Shown here: in pieces, positions 8,752-16,412 of the stretch | Layout of the letters: the number at the start of each line of letters is the position of its first letter | Numbering within the stretch: position 1 is the stretch's first letter | NCBI GenBank assembly: GCA_964528035.1 | Contig: CAZGQY010000031.1 | Location: 1-29,673 of the forward strand | DNA length: 29,673 nucleotides | Source of the DNA: CAZGQY01 sp964528035 | GTDB taxonomy: Bacteria > Pseudomonadota > Gammaproteobacteria > Methylococcales > UBA1147 | Reading direction: 5' to 3' | Notes under the pieces: model-generated | Database searches by the model: none | What the model was told of the DNA's origin: nothing | The model's input: the letters and a program-made list of their open reading frames with translations, nothing else | Position numbers and translations under genes: made by a program

Positions 8752-9468
8752 ATGCCTGATAGCAAGCGGGTGTTATTACAAAGTGCTTTTGTGATTCATC
8801 GTCGACCCTACCGGGAAACCAGTGTATTGATGGAGGTATTTAGCCGCGATTACGGTAAAGTATCGCTGCTGGCGAAAGGAGTCCGTAAAGCAAAATCGGC
8901 TATGTCTGCAGTTTTGCAACCCTTTAGCCCCCTGCGTTTATCATGGATGGGGCGGTCGCAGCTACAAACCTTGACGGCTGCCGAAATAATTCCGCCGGCC
9001 ATTCAGTTAGGCGGCAGGAGCTTGTATTGTGGTTTTTATTTAAATGAATTGCTGGTGCGATTTCTACACCATCACGATCCTCATAAGAATCTGTTTTCGT
9101 ATTACGCTGCAACCTTACTGAATTTGCGCGATGAGGAGCAAATGGAGCGATGTCTGAGGTATTTTGAAGTATCGTTATTGGAAGAGGTTGGCTTCGGCCT
9201 GCAACTTGATGTTGAACTTGATAGCGGTTGTTGTATTGAACCTGGAAAACTGTATAACTACCTGATTGGTCAGGGTCCGGTAGAAGTTAAGTCGGCTAAA
9301 AATGCGATTCATGGTGCGACGCTAATCGGTTTACGTGAGCGTAATTTGGTTGACAAGCTGACTTTGCGCGAAGCCAAACAACTGATGAGAACCGTTATTG
9401 ATTCTCATCTGAATGGTAAACCATTGTTGAGTCGTAGTCTGTTCCAGTCCAATATAGATTCGGCGTGA
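8752..9468 (+). CDS. recO: DNA repair protein RecO
   Basis: RecFOR-pathway protein that displaces SSB and helps load RecA at gaps. It has 238 residues, the normal size for gammaproteobacteria. The N-terminal OB fold is recognisable (AFVIHRRPYRETSVLMEVFSRDYGKVSLLAKGVRK), followed by the helical domain (LYCGFYLNELLVRFL and RCLRYFEVSLLEEVGFG). The four-cysteine zinc site of some RecO proteins is not present; only CC at about 230 of the gene's middle region is seen. It lies 78 bp after era and 269 bp before pdxJ, the conserved gammaproteobacterial order. Confidence 0.96.
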   Translation: MPDSKRVLLQSAFVIHRRPYRETSVLMEVFSRDYGKVSLLAKGVRKAKSAMSAVLQPFSPLRLSWMGRSQLQTLTAAEIIPPAIQLGGRSLYCGFYLNELLVRFLHHHDPHKNLFSYYAATLLNLRDEEQMERCLRYFEVSLLEEVGFGLQLDVELDSGCCIEPGKLYNYLIGQGPVEVKSAKNAIHGATLIGLRERNLVDKLTLREAKQLMRTVIDSHLNGKPLLSRSLFQSNIDSA

Positions 9469-9737
9469 TGCATCGTTGGGAAAGAGAATCTCGTGTCATT
9501 TTCATTGTAATTAAATAACTCTGATTACCCGCAGTACAAAATTAAAAGTGAACCCAATCTTTTGGCTTTTATTATGCTGCGTCTGGAGTGTTGCAGCAGA
9601 ACTAGCCGGGTTGGTATTGCAGAACTATCAGGGATTTACCGTTTAATTACTGAACATGCAGAGTAGAGATTCGGATAAAAACAATGTCGCACTGGTTTTA
9701 TGCCGATGAGGCTGAACTAATAAGCTAAGGAATAGAA

Positions 9738-10508
9738 ATGAATAAAGAGACCCAATCAGACTTTTCGGAGCATTCGTTAATCCTTCTTGGTGTCAATATT
9801 GACCATGTTGCGACACTTCGTCAGGCTAGGGGGACCCGGTATCCCGAGCCCGTGCAGGCGGCTTTGCTTTCTGAGCAGGCGGGTGCCGATGGGATTACAG
9901 CGCATTTAAGAGAAGACCGGCGTCATATTCAGGATCGGGATATCTATTTATTGAAAGATATGATCCATACGCGTCTTAACCTGGAGATGGCGGTTACCGA
10001 TGAAATGATTGCTATCGCAAAGAAAGTGAAGCCGGATGCATGCTGTTTGGTTCCGGAAAAGCGGGAAGAACTGACTACTGAAGGTGGCTTGGATGTGCGT
10101 GCTCGCTTCGATCAGGTTGCTGCAGCTTGTCAGGAGTTAATGGCTGCCGGTTGTAAGGTGTCTTTGTTTATTGATCCGGAAAAATTTCAGATAGACGCTG
10201 CAATTGAGGCGGGTGCTCCGGTTGTCGAGCTTCATACCGGGAGCTATGCCGACGCAAAGGATGATCGGCAACGTTTGCGTGAACTAATGCGCATTCAGGA
10301 GGCATCAGGGTATGCGCATGGGGCTGGGTTACAAGTCAATGCAGGTCATGGATTGAGTTATTCGAACGTTGAACTGATCAGTCAGATTCCAGAGGTTGTA
10401 GAATTGAATATAGGCCATTCCATTGTTGCCCAGGCGGTGTTCTCCGGATTGTCAGAAGCAGTTAGGGAAATGAAACGGTTGATGCGCCAATCTCGATGTC
10501 TGGATTGA
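9738..10508 (+). CDS. pdxJ: Pyridoxine 5'-phosphate synthase PdxJ
   Basis: Condenses 3-amino-2-oxopropyl phosphate with 1-deoxy-D-xylulose 5-phosphate to pyridoxine 5'-phosphate, the last ring-forming step of the DXP-dependent vitamin B6 pathway. Its 256 residues form a TIM barrel with the family signatures GVNIDHVATLRQARGT, HLREDRRHI, LNLEMAVT, LVPEKREELTTEGGLDV, VELHTGSYA, VNAGHGLSY and ELNIGHSIVAQAVF. The start at 9738 is well supported by AAGGAA at 9727-9732, 5 nt upstream. It gives about a dozen more N-terminal residues than the E. coli enzyme. It follows recO as usual; acpS, often next, is absent here. Confidence 0.98.
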   Translation: MNKETQSDFSEHSLILLGVNIDHVATLRQARGTRYPEPVQAALLSEQAGADGITAHLREDRRHIQDRDIYLLKDMIHTRLNLEMAVTDEMIAIAKKVKPDACCLVPEKREELTTEGGLDVRARFDQVAAACQELMAAGCKVSLFIDPEKFQIDAAIEAGAPVVELHTGSYADAKDDRQRLRELMRIQEASGYAHGAGLQVNAGHGLSYSNVELISQIPEVVELNIGHSIVAQAVFSGLSEAVREMKRLMRQSRCLD

Positions 10509-10613
10509 CCCTTAGTTTTAGATCTGTCATAGTTCACGATCCACACTGCTTTTTAGATATTGCTATAGCTACGGGTAATTCCGCTGTGTATTGGCTGCAT
10601 GGGGGGGAATAAT

Positions 10614-11303
10614 ATGGATCACGAAACCAAAAAATATAGTCATCCTTACGTGCCTGGGCGCGAACAGCCGATGATTGAAACTGTGTACGTATTGCAGCAG
10701 CAGCAGCGTTTAATGGGCCGTTGGTTATTCTTTATTCTGGTGGCCGTTTTGTTTTGTTTTTCAATGTTGTTTGTTTTACTGCCGTATTTGAGTGAAGTTA
10801 ATCCTGGGGTGCGAGAGGATGCTGGTACTGTTGGCAAAGTGTCGGATGAATCAGTTGTGCTTGATGAGATTAGAATATTGAAAAGCCAGGTGGGTTCGCT
10901 GATTACTGAATCGATCCAAATTAAAGTGAATCAATTGGAAAAAAGCCTGCTGGATGGGATGATATCGAAGTCCGACCTGGTGGCCATTCAGGAATTAAAA
11001 TCTGACCTTAAAGTATTGAAAACCTATGCATTGCAAAACTCCATCGATTCATTGAGTGTTTTTGACTCCGGGTTACAGAAATCGCCATCGGATTCGGTGC
11101 CAAGAATGTTCGATGCTGAACAGATTGGTCGCGAAATTTCACAGATGAAAACCCTTTTCTATATTAGTATGGCATCCTGGGGACTCATGCTGGTAGTGGT
11201 GAGTGGAGTATGGATGCATAGTTGTTATAGTATTAAACGCCTGGAAGGTTTTCGCTATTCCAGCAAAGAATTGCTCGGCAAACCACAGTCAGAGTACTAC
11301 TGA
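10614..11303 (+). CDS. Membrane protein with two TM segments flanking a coiled coil, unknown function
   Basis: Not a family I recognise. From ATG 10614 it has 229 residues. A short cytoplasmic N-terminus is followed by a strong hydrophobic segment (WLFFILVAVLFCFSMLFVLL, about residues 37-56). About 110 polar, heptad-like residues follow (IRILKSQVGSLITESIQIKV, then LKSDLKVLKTYALQNSIDSL), then a second hydrophobic segment (FYISMASWGLMLVVVSGVWM) and a short tail. This predicts a periplasmic coiled-coil loop between two membrane helices. GGGGGG at 10601-10606 favours ATG 10614 over ATG 10599, which lies on top of it. It lies between pdxJ (105 bp before) and dusA (directly after), and dusA may be translationally coupled to it. 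Confidence 0.75.
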   Translation: MDHETKKYSHPYVPGREQPMIETVYVLQQQQRLMGRWLFFILVAVLFCFSMLFVLLPYLSEVNPGVREDAGTVGKVSDESVVLDEIRILKSQVGSLITESIQIKVNQLEKSLLDGMISKSDLVAIQELKSDLKVLKTYALQNSIDSLSVFDSGLQKSPSDSVPRMFDAEQIGREISQMKTLFYISMASWGLMLVVVSGVWMHSCYSIKRLEGFRYSSKELLGKPQSEYY

Positions 11304-11338
11304 GTAAGATTCTGCTTAACCCGCTTTCAATCGCTCCC

Positions 11339-12274
11339 ATGATGGAGTGTACGGATCGTCATTTCCGATACTTTCTTCGTTTAATTTCTCGTCGGGTATT
11401 GCTGTATACAGAAATGATTTCTACCGGCGCGTTGCTGTACGGCACCCATGAGCGGTTTTTGCGATATGATTCAATAGAACGTCCGTTGGCTGCCCAACTC
11501 GGTGGCAGCGATCCCAAAGATTTGGCTCAGTCTGCTTGTATGGTTGCGGATTATGGTTACGATGAGGTGAATCTTAATGTGGGTTGTCCCAGCAGTCGAG
11601 TCCAGAAAGGCAAAATAGGTGCTTGTCTGATGGCGGTTCCGGAACGGGTGGGTGACTGCATTAATGCCATGTCCGATGCAGTGGATATACCAGTTACGGT
11701 TAAGACACGAATCGGAATCGATGACATGGACTCATTTGAGGATTTGCACCGATTTGTTAGTATTGTTGCTGAGTCGGGATGCAAAACTTTTATTATTCAT
11801 GCCAGGAAGGCAATCCTGAATGGGCTGTCGCCTAAAGAAAACCGATCAATTCCACCATTGCATTATGATAGAGTCTATCAATTGAAGCAGAGTTTTCCCT
11901 TACTCAATATTGTGCTGAATGGAGGGATTGCTCAATGGCGTCAGGCTGAAGACCATTTGCAGCATGTGGACGGAGTTATGGTGGGTCGCGAAGCATACAA
12001 AAATCCGTATCTGTTGGCAGAGGTTGACTGCCGTTTTTATGCGGACTCTCATCCGATACCGGAACGTGTAGAAATATTGCGGAGATATATACCCTATATT
12101 CAGCAACAGATGGATGCCGGGATTTTAATGTCGGCTATTACTCGGCATATAATCGGTCTTTATCATGGTCAACCCGGGTCGAGAAATTGGCGTAGAGAGT
12201 TGTGTGAATTGTCTAGAAAACCGCAATTGGATGCAAAAATCATATTGACTGCCTTAGCGGACAGGGTTGTTTAG
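11339..12274 (+). CDS. dusA: tRNA-dihydrouridine(20/20a) synthase DusA
   Basis: FMN-dependent reductase that makes dihydrouridine at U20/U20a of tRNA. DusA-type signatures include PLAAQLGGSDP, YDEVNLNVGCPSSRVQKG with the catalytic Cys of NVGCPS, VTVKTRIGIDD, FIIHARKAILNGLSPKENR and GVMVGREAY. The first ATG (11339) falls inside the conserved FMN-binding start: the upstream in-frame codons read LLNPLSIAP before MMECTDRH, matching the family pattern RFSVAPMMDWTDRH. The frame stays open back to a stop at 11234-11236 but has no ATG, GTG or TTG. Translation probably begins at ATT 11309 or CTG 11312, or even CTG 11300 overlapping the previous stop. The coordinates given are the conservative ATG start; a sequence error is the alternative. 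Confidence 0.93.
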   Translation: MMECTDRHFRYFLRLISRRVLLYTEMISTGALLYGTHERFLRYDSIERPLAAQLGGSDPKDLAQSACMVADYGYDEVNLNVGCPSSRVQKGKIGACLMAVPERVGDCINAMSDAVDIPVTVKTRIGIDDMDSFEDLHRFVSIVAESGCKTFIIHARKAILNGLSPKENRSIPPLHYDRVYQLKQSFPLLNIVLNGGIAQWRQAEDHLQHVDGVMVGREAYKNPYLLAEVDCRFYADSHPIPERVEILRRYIPYIQQQMDAGILMSAITRHIIGLYHGQPGSRNWRRELCELSRKPQLDAKIILTALADRVV

Positions 12275-12445
12275 TTTGTAGAATGTTGTTTGTTGACGAG
12301 TGGCCACGAATTGCGTTAAATCGCATAGGTTACCTGACATTCTGTAGTCTGGGTGGAATGTAACGGAATCCGCGAGAAAATTCCTGTTCCACATCGTACC
12401 TCTTGATCAAAAAGTTTCCAAAATGGCTGTTTCTCTGAATGAATT

Positions 12446-12952
12446 CTATTCTTGGACAGCCTTGTAGCTGATTGTATCAATACAATAGCAAACATCTCCA
12501 TTAGGTGTCGCAACGATAATATCGTCGCCCAGTGATTTATTGAGAAGAGATTTAGACATAGGTGAATCTATACTAATCCAGCCTTTTTTAAGGTTGATTT
12601 CATCGCTACCTACGATTCTGTAAGTGAATTTGTTGCCATTATCGTCTTCAAGTTCTATCCATGCTCCAAAATATACTTTTGTCGAATTATCCGGGTGTTC
12701 GCTGACGATTTTCAATAAGGGTATGCGTTTTTGTAAATAGCGAATTCGTCTGTCAATTTCTCGCAGTTCTTTTTTTCGGTATATATATTCAGCGTTTTCT
12801 GAACGATCCCCTTCGGCTGCTGCCGCAGCTAAAGCTTCGGTCACTAAGGCTCGTTTTGACCACAATTGCTTGAGTTCAAGCTCTAATGTTTCGAATCCTT
12901 GTTTACTTATGTACGGTGATGCAGCAGGTAACGGTGGACGATAACGACCCAT
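12446..12952 (-). CDS. greB: Transcription elongation factor GreB
   Basis: Stimulates RNA cleavage by backtracked RNA polymerase. It has 168 residues. The N-terminal coiled coil (about residues 15-85) carries the tip sequence EGDRSENAEYIYRKKELREI, with the acidic residues that reach the polymerase active site, and the longer basic patch (RRIRYLQKRI) typical of GreB rather than GreA. The C-terminal FKBP-like part includes FGAWIELEDDNGN and YRIVGSDEI. It starts 3 bp after cobB ends, so the two form one minus-strand transcript. It converges with dusA across a 171-bp gap in which no strong terminator was seen. Confidence 0.95.
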   Translation of the reverse strand: MGRYRPPLPAASPYISKQGFETLELELKQLWSKRALVTEALAAAAAEGDRSENAEYIYRKKELREIDRRIRYLQKRIPLLKIVSEHPDNSTKVYFGAWIELEDDNGNKFTYRIVGSDEINLKKGWISIDSPMSKSLLNKSLGDDIIVATPNGDVCYCIDTISYKAVQE

Positions 12953-12955
12953 GAT

Positions 12956-14293
12956 TTAGTGTTTAATTAATTGATTATTAGAATGGTTTTCGACATGAGT
13001 TAAAGGTATAGCCAGGAATAATGTCGCAACAAATTCCGGGTGTGAGCTGAAATACCAGTGTACGTAAGACGCGAAAACCTTATCTTTGCGATAAATGATT
13101 TCGCCTTTATGGCTTGAGTTTTGTCTACATGCATAAGACCAGGGTAACAGGCGACAGTGCAGTGCAGAATGATGGAAGGTATGACCTCGCAGTTGTCCTG
13201 TATCTGTGTCCAGATATTGCATACCCAGTTTTACCAGGTGGGATTGCATGCGCGCTTTTCCAGGCAGTATGCCGCATAAATTGGCGCTGTTATTATTGCT
13301 ATCAGTCAAACTGTCCATTAGATAAAGCATGCCACCACATTCTGCAAGTATCGTTTTTCCGGATTCTGCATGTGTTTTGATTGCCTGGGTCATTGTCAGA
13401 TTTGCCTGCAGTTCATTCATATGAAGTTCGGGGTAGCCTCCGGGCAAATAAAGGGCGTCAATTTCTGGCAGTTGGGTGTCGTTTATGGGGGAAAAATATT
13501 TTAAGTTAGCGCCCATTTTTTGCAGACACGCTATATTTGCCGGATAAATAAATGAAAAAGCTGCATCTTTAGCAATACCGATGGTTACGCTGTCTAATAG
13601 TTTCGGAATGAATTGTTCAACAGGTGGATGCAAACTTACAGTCGGCGGTAATTTTGTCAGCCTTGTTGAGCTGATTGCTACTGCGGCCTCATCCAGATGT
13701 TGTTCGATATTTTCGACATCGTTGGCTTCAACCAGGCCCAGGTGCCGTTGGGGAAAATTTAGCTTGGGGTTTTTATGGACTGAGCCGAGATACGCAATAT
13801 TGTTGGGCAGGTTGCTGGTTAATAATTGCTCGTGATGTTGACTGGCAACATTGTTCGCAATTACGCCGAAAAAAGCAAGGCTTGGGCGAAACTCAGTCAG
13901 ACCCACAACAATTGCGCCAAAAGTTTGTGCCATGGCGCGAGCATCAATAATCAAGACGAGTGGAATACTCAGTTTGCTGGCTAGATCTGCGCACGAGGGC
14001 GTACCGTCAAACAAGCCCATTACGCCTTCAATTATGATTAAATCGGCATCAGCCGCAGCCTCATAGAGTAACGAGCGGCATTGGTTCTCGCCGGTCATCC
14101 ATAGATCCAGTTGATACACTGGGTGACCACTGGCCCGAGACAGAATGGTCGGGTCGATGTAGTCCGGCCCGACTTTAAACACTCGAACAACTTTACCCTG
14201 GTTTTTGTGATAACGCGCGATGGCTGCGGTAATCGTTGTTTTTCCGTGGCCGGATGCTGGTGCGCAGGTAATGATCGTTGGGCAATTTCGCAT
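12956..14293 (-). CDS. cobB: Cobyrinate a,c-diamide synthase (CobB/CbiA)
   Basis: Glutamine-dependent amidotransferase that amidates the a and c side chains of cobyrinate in cobalamin synthesis. The N-terminal dethiobiotin-synthetase-like domain has the P-loop APASGHGKTT (11-20) and KVGPDYIDP. The C-terminal class I glutaminase domain has the nucleophile in AECGGMLYL and the catalytic His in SYVHWYFSSHPEF. The ATG at 14293 gives MRNCPTIITCAPASGHGKTT, the usual length before the P-loop; a GTG at 14347 would add 18 residues. Neither has a clear Shine-Dalgarno. It overlaps nothing and leads into greB. No other cobalamin gene is in the window, so the pathway, if complete, is encoded elsewhere. 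Confidence 0.94.
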   Translation of the reverse strand: MRNCPTIITCAPASGHGKTTITAAIARYHKNQGKVVRVFKVGPDYIDPTILSRASGHPVYQLDLWMTGENQCRSLLYEAAADADLIIIEGVMGLFDGTPSCADLASKLSIPLVLIIDARAMAQTFGAIVVGLTEFRPSLAFFGVIANNVASQHHEQLLTSNLPNNIAYLGSVHKNPKLNFPQRHLGLVEANDVENIEQHLDEAAVAISSTRLTKLPPTVSLHPPVEQFIPKLLDSVTIGIAKDAAFSFIYPANIACLQKMGANLKYFSPINDTQLPEIDALYLPGGYPELHMNELQANLTMTQAIKTHAESGKTILAECGGMLYLMDSLTDSNNNSANLCGILPGKARMQSHLVKLGMQYLDTDTGQLRGHTFHHSALHCRLLPWSYACRQNSSHKGEIIYRKDKVFASYVHWYFSSHPEFVATLFLAIPLTHVENHSNNQLIKH

Positions 14294-14459
14294 CGGTACG
14301 TGGATCTTGAGTGTTGCGGGCAGAAAGGTGGTCAGCGCGCTAGGCACATGATCACATGATTGGTGGAAAGCTTACAAAGCAAATTATTAATGTTTTTCAA
14401 ACCGAATAAAAATTGAGAGTGTTGTCCAGCAAACGGTTCATATTGGGGCTGCGCGGGAT

Positions 14460-14476
14460 ATAACCTTATTCGTTAT
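14460..14476 (+). repeat. attC-like short site, left copy of an inverted 17-bp repeat
   Basis: ATAACCTTATTCGTTAT is itself nearly palindromic (ATAAC, 7 bp, GTTAT), like one simple site of an attC. Its exact reverse complement occurs at 15737-15753, so the two copies bracket the BrnTA and YefM-YoeB genes in inverted orientation. The adjoining CGTTATATTTTT (14471-14482) also recurs inverted at 15096-15107. This is the left limit of the cassette-like region. Confidence 0.65.
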
Positions 14477-14500
14477 ATTTTTACTGGAAAGCACTGCCTA

Positions 14501-14782
14501 TTAATGCTGTTTTTCTATGTATTTACCATCTGCAAATTTATGCAAAATACTGGTTATAAATGTTTGATAAGGAATTCCCTCAACCAAAGCTAACTTTTGA
14601 AGCTCAGAAAGATCACGATTAGCAATACGAATATTAATCCTTTTATCTTTTTTAAATGTAGCTGTTGCAATTTGCCTATGCTTTTCTATTTCATCTTTTA
14701 CATTTGGAACAGATTTGAGCTTTCCAGACTCAAATGCGTTTAGAATTTCTTGCTCCTCTTCATCTAACTTGTATTTAACCAT
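14501..14782 (-). CDS. BrnA/CopG-like antitoxin
   Basis: 93-residue protein with a polar, charged N-terminus and a C-terminal ribbon-helix-helix-like segment (INIRIANRDLSELQKLALVEG, about 48-68), ending in a short helix with YQTFITSILHKF. This is the pattern of CopG-type antitoxins that bind operator DNA and neutralise a partner. It begins 2 bp after the BrnT-like toxin gene, the toxin-first order typical of BrnTA. It probably autoregulates the pair. Neighbouring 17-bp repeat and attC-like sites mark the pair as one cassette of the integron relic. Confidence 0.8.
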   Translation of the reverse strand: MVKYKLDEEEQEILNAFESGKLKSVPNVKDEIEKHRQIATATFKKDKRINIRIANRDLSELQKLALVEGIPYQTFITSILHKFADGKYIEKQH

Positions 14783-14784
14783 AA

Positions 14785-15057
14785 TTATTCTCCGATATAT
14801 TTTTTCGTTGCCTTACGGCTAGGTATGATTGTTTTTAAAAATATTTCATTTTCTGATTCTACATAGGGAACCAGATAAACATAATCTTTAACCATTACAA
14901 CGGAAATCATTTGATTTGGATAACGTGAATAATTTGGATGTCGGTATACATCCAGTTCATCACCATTTCCAATATGGAAGACAATTTCTTCGAATGAAAC
15001 TCCTCGTTCTACTTTCAGAATTTCATTCTTCTCTCGATTCCAATTGTAACTTTTCAT
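14785..15057 (-). CDS. BrnT-like ribonuclease toxin
   Basis: 90-residue protein with the family opening YNWNREKNEILKVERGVSFEE, matching the (F/Y)-x-W-(D/N)-x2-K-N---GVSFEE pattern of BrnT/RelE-fold toxins. A middle part (DVYRHPNYSRYPNQMISVVM) and a conserved-looking end, ISRKAT-like (IIPSRKATKKYIGE), follow. BrnT toxins cleave RNA and block translation. The toxin gene is first in the operon and is followed after 2 bp by the CopG-like antitoxin. No strong Shine-Dalgarno precedes the ATG at 15057. Base composition is AT-richer than the core genes on either side, in keeping with acquisition as a cassette. Confidence 0.8.
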   Translation of the reverse strand: MKSYNWNREKNEILKVERGVSFEEIVFHIGNGDELDVYRHPNYSRYPNQMISVVMVKDYVYLVPYVESENEIFLKTIIPSRKATKKYIGE

Positions 15058-15111
15058 AGAACAACTGTAGCATAATGTCTGCCTATTGTATTCAGAAAAA
15101 TATAACGATTT

Positions 15112-15182
15112 GCATAACCAGCCGTTTTACCCAGAACGAAGTGACGGATAAAACGGTCAGCGTTGACGCACTTGTTATGTGC
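15112..15182. other. Candidate attC recombination site between cassettes
   Basis: About 70 bp that can fold on itself: GCATAAC at 15112-15118 opposes GTTATGTGC at 15174-15182, and CCGTTTTA (15122-15129) opposes TAAAACGG (15149-15156) around a loop. The ends have the AAC/GTT core trinucleotides of attC sites, and the length is in the normal attC range. The right half has about 14 extra bases, so the fold is asymmetrical. It separates the minus-strand BrnTA pair from the plus-strand YefM-YoeB pair. Confidence 0.6.
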
Positions 15183-15191
15183 AATTATACT
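15163..15191 (+). promoter_or_regulatory. Sigma-70 promoter for yefM-yoeB
   Basis: -35 TTGACG (15163-15168), a 17-bp spacer and -10 TATACT (15186-15191) are each one base from consensus. The -10 is about 40 bp before the yefM ATG. The -35 lies inside the candidate attC site. Between promoter and gene, GGTAC (15194-15198) and GTAC (15208-15211) resemble degenerate TGTACA operator halves of YefM. Confidence 0.7.
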
Positions 15192-15231
15192 TATGGTACT
15201 TATTACCGTACATGCACGTTTTGGAGTTATT

Positions 15232-15483
15232 ATGGATGCCATTAGCTATACTGCTGCCCGCGCTAACCTTGCCCGCACAATGGCAAAGGTTTGCAATGAT
15301 CACGCCCCCGTAATCATAACCCGTAAAAGTGAGTCGCCGGTGGTTATGATGTCCCTCGAAGATTACCAAGCAATGGAAGAAACAACATATTTACTTCGTT
15401 CGCCTGCAAATGCCAAACAACTATTAGAATCCATCGCTGAACTTGATGCCGGTAATGGCACCGAAAGAGAACTCATTGAATGA
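15232..15483 (+). CDS. yefM: Antitoxin YefM (Phd/YefM family)
   Basis: 83-residue antitoxin that binds and inhibits YoeB and represses its own operon. The N-terminal DNA-binding Phd/YefM domain is clear: ISYTAARANLARTMAKVCND, then APVIITRKSESPVVMMSLED and YQAMEETTYLLRSPANAKQL. The acidic C-terminal tail is the toxin-binding part. ATG 15232 is chosen over an upstream ATG because GGAG at 15223-15226 lies 5 nt before it and the domain starts there. It overlaps yoeB by 4 bp (ATGA). It is the only plus-strand pair in the array, with its own near-consensus promoter. Confidence 0.93.
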   Translation: MDAISYTAARANLARTMAKVCNDHAPVIITRKSESPVVMMSLEDYQAMEETTYLLRSPANAKQLLESIAELDAGNGTERELIE

Positions 15484-15740
15484 AGCTGACTTTCTCATCC
15501 ATCGCTTGGGAGCATTACCTGTACTGGCAATCCACGGATAAAAAAACACTGAAACGAATTAATACTCTTATCAAAGACATACAACGCTCACCGTACGAGG
15601 GTATAGGTAAGCCTGAACCATTAAAACATGGACTCTCAGGCTACTGGTCTCGGCGCATTAACGATGAACATAGAATCGTTTACAAACATCAATCTGATAC
15701 TCTTCTTATCGCTCAACTTCGCTACCACTACAGCGCATAA
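15480..15740 (+). CDS. yoeB: Toxin YoeB, ribosome-dependent mRNA interferase
   Basis: 86-residue RelE-superfamily toxin that cleaves mRNA in the ribosomal A site. Catalytic residues known from E. coli YoeB are all present at the same numbers: E46 (GKPEPLKH), R65 (NDEHRIVY) and H83 (LRYHYSA), along with the LSGYWSRRI core. It is full-length, so probably active. Translation is coupled to yefM by a 4-bp overlap. Its stop codon TAA lies inside the 17-bp attC-like repeat at 15737-15753, as is common for genes ending in a cassette recombination site. Confidence 0.95.
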   Translation: MKLTFSSIAWEHYLYWQSTDKKTLKRINTLIKDIQRSPYEGIGKPEPLKHGLSGYWSRRINDEHRIVYKHQSDTLLIAQLRYHYSA

Positions 15741-15753
15741 CGAATAAGGTTAT
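15737..15753 (-). repeat. attC-like short site, right copy of an inverted 17-bp repeat
   Basis: ATAACGAATAAGGTTAT, the exact reverse complement of 14460-14476, extended here to GCATAAC...GTTATG. It forms the 33-bp boundary between the convergent yoeB and Phd-type antitoxin genes and contains the yoeB stop codon. Confidence 0.65.
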
Positions 15754-15773
15754 GTTTTGGAACACTAATATTT

Positions 15774-16004
15774 CTAAAAATAACGGCGATCTTCTCTTCC
15801 TTCTCTAATAATATCAACTACCTCATTAGAAGATATTCCAAGATTAACACCCTTAATATCCAAAGGTGATTTTTTTGGTATCGCTGGTTTGATGTAAAAT
15901 GACTCCCCATCTCTTTTTTTTACGCAAACAACACCTTCTTTTCTAGCTTCATCCAATATGGATGCAAAGTGTTGCCGAGCTTCTGTAAAACTATATTCTT
16001 TCAT
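15774..16004 (-). CDS. Phd/YefM-family antitoxin
   Basis: 76-residue antitoxin with the Phd/YefM N-terminal domain: MKEYSFTEARQHFASILDEA, then KEGVVCVKKRDGESFYIKPA. A short C-terminal tail (SNEVVDIIREGREDRRYF) should bind the toxin. It lies downstream of its PIN toxin and overlaps it by 4 bp, so toxin translation comes first. That order is less usual for a PIN/Phd pair. It is expected to neutralise the PIN ribonuclease and to repress the pair, probably through the TGTACA palindrome upstream of the toxin. Confidence 0.88.
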   Translation of the reverse strand: MKEYSFTEARQHFASILDEARKEGVVCVKKRDGESFYIKPAIPKKSPLDIKGVNLGISSNEVVDIIREGREDRRYF

Positions 16005-16399
16005 TTTTCGACCTCTAAAACTTGAATTCCAATGTTTTTTGCTACGGCCTTTAGCCTTTTATCTAGTGTTAATAATGCAGTACTTGTCTGTTGCGCACAC
16101 TGAATAAGGTAAGCATCATACGCATATATTTTTTGATTATATGATAACTCCAAGGCTTGTTCTAACGGAACATCAATAAATTTTATAGGAATTTCTTGAT
16201 AAGCTTTCAGTGCAAGCTTCGTAAGCACTAAGTCCGTTTTTTGCCTTTTAAACATGGCAGAAAATGCATTGCCAATTTCCCAGTGGACTGAAACAGGGGC
16301 ATACAGAGAATAATTTTCTGTGATTTCTATTATTGTATTTTTTGACTCTTCGTTTCCAATAACTGCGATCAAAGCCGATGTATCTATTGTAAGGTACAT
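16001..16399 (-). CDS. PIN-domain (VapC-like) ribonuclease toxin
   Basis: 132-residue PIN nuclease with the four acidic metal-binding positions: D6 (LTIDTSALIAV), E41 (VHWEIGNAFSAM), D95 (IYAYDAYLIQCA) and D113 (LLTLDKRL). VapC toxins cleave tRNA or rRNA and stop translation. The length is normal and no residue is missing, so it is likely functional. ATG 16399 follows a TGTACATATGTACA palindrome by 14 bp and an ATCAC..GTGAT repeat. It is paired with the Phd-type antitoxin downstream and forms one cassette of the integron relic. Confidence 0.88.
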   Translation of the reverse strand: MYLTIDTSALIAVIGNEESKNTIIEITENYSLYAPVSVHWEIGNAFSAMFKRQKTDLVLTKLALKAYQEIPIKFIDVPLEQALELSYNQKIYAYDAYLIQCAQQTSTALLTLDKRLKAVAKNIGIQVLEVEK

Positions 16400-16412
16400 A
16401 TATCACCAGTGA

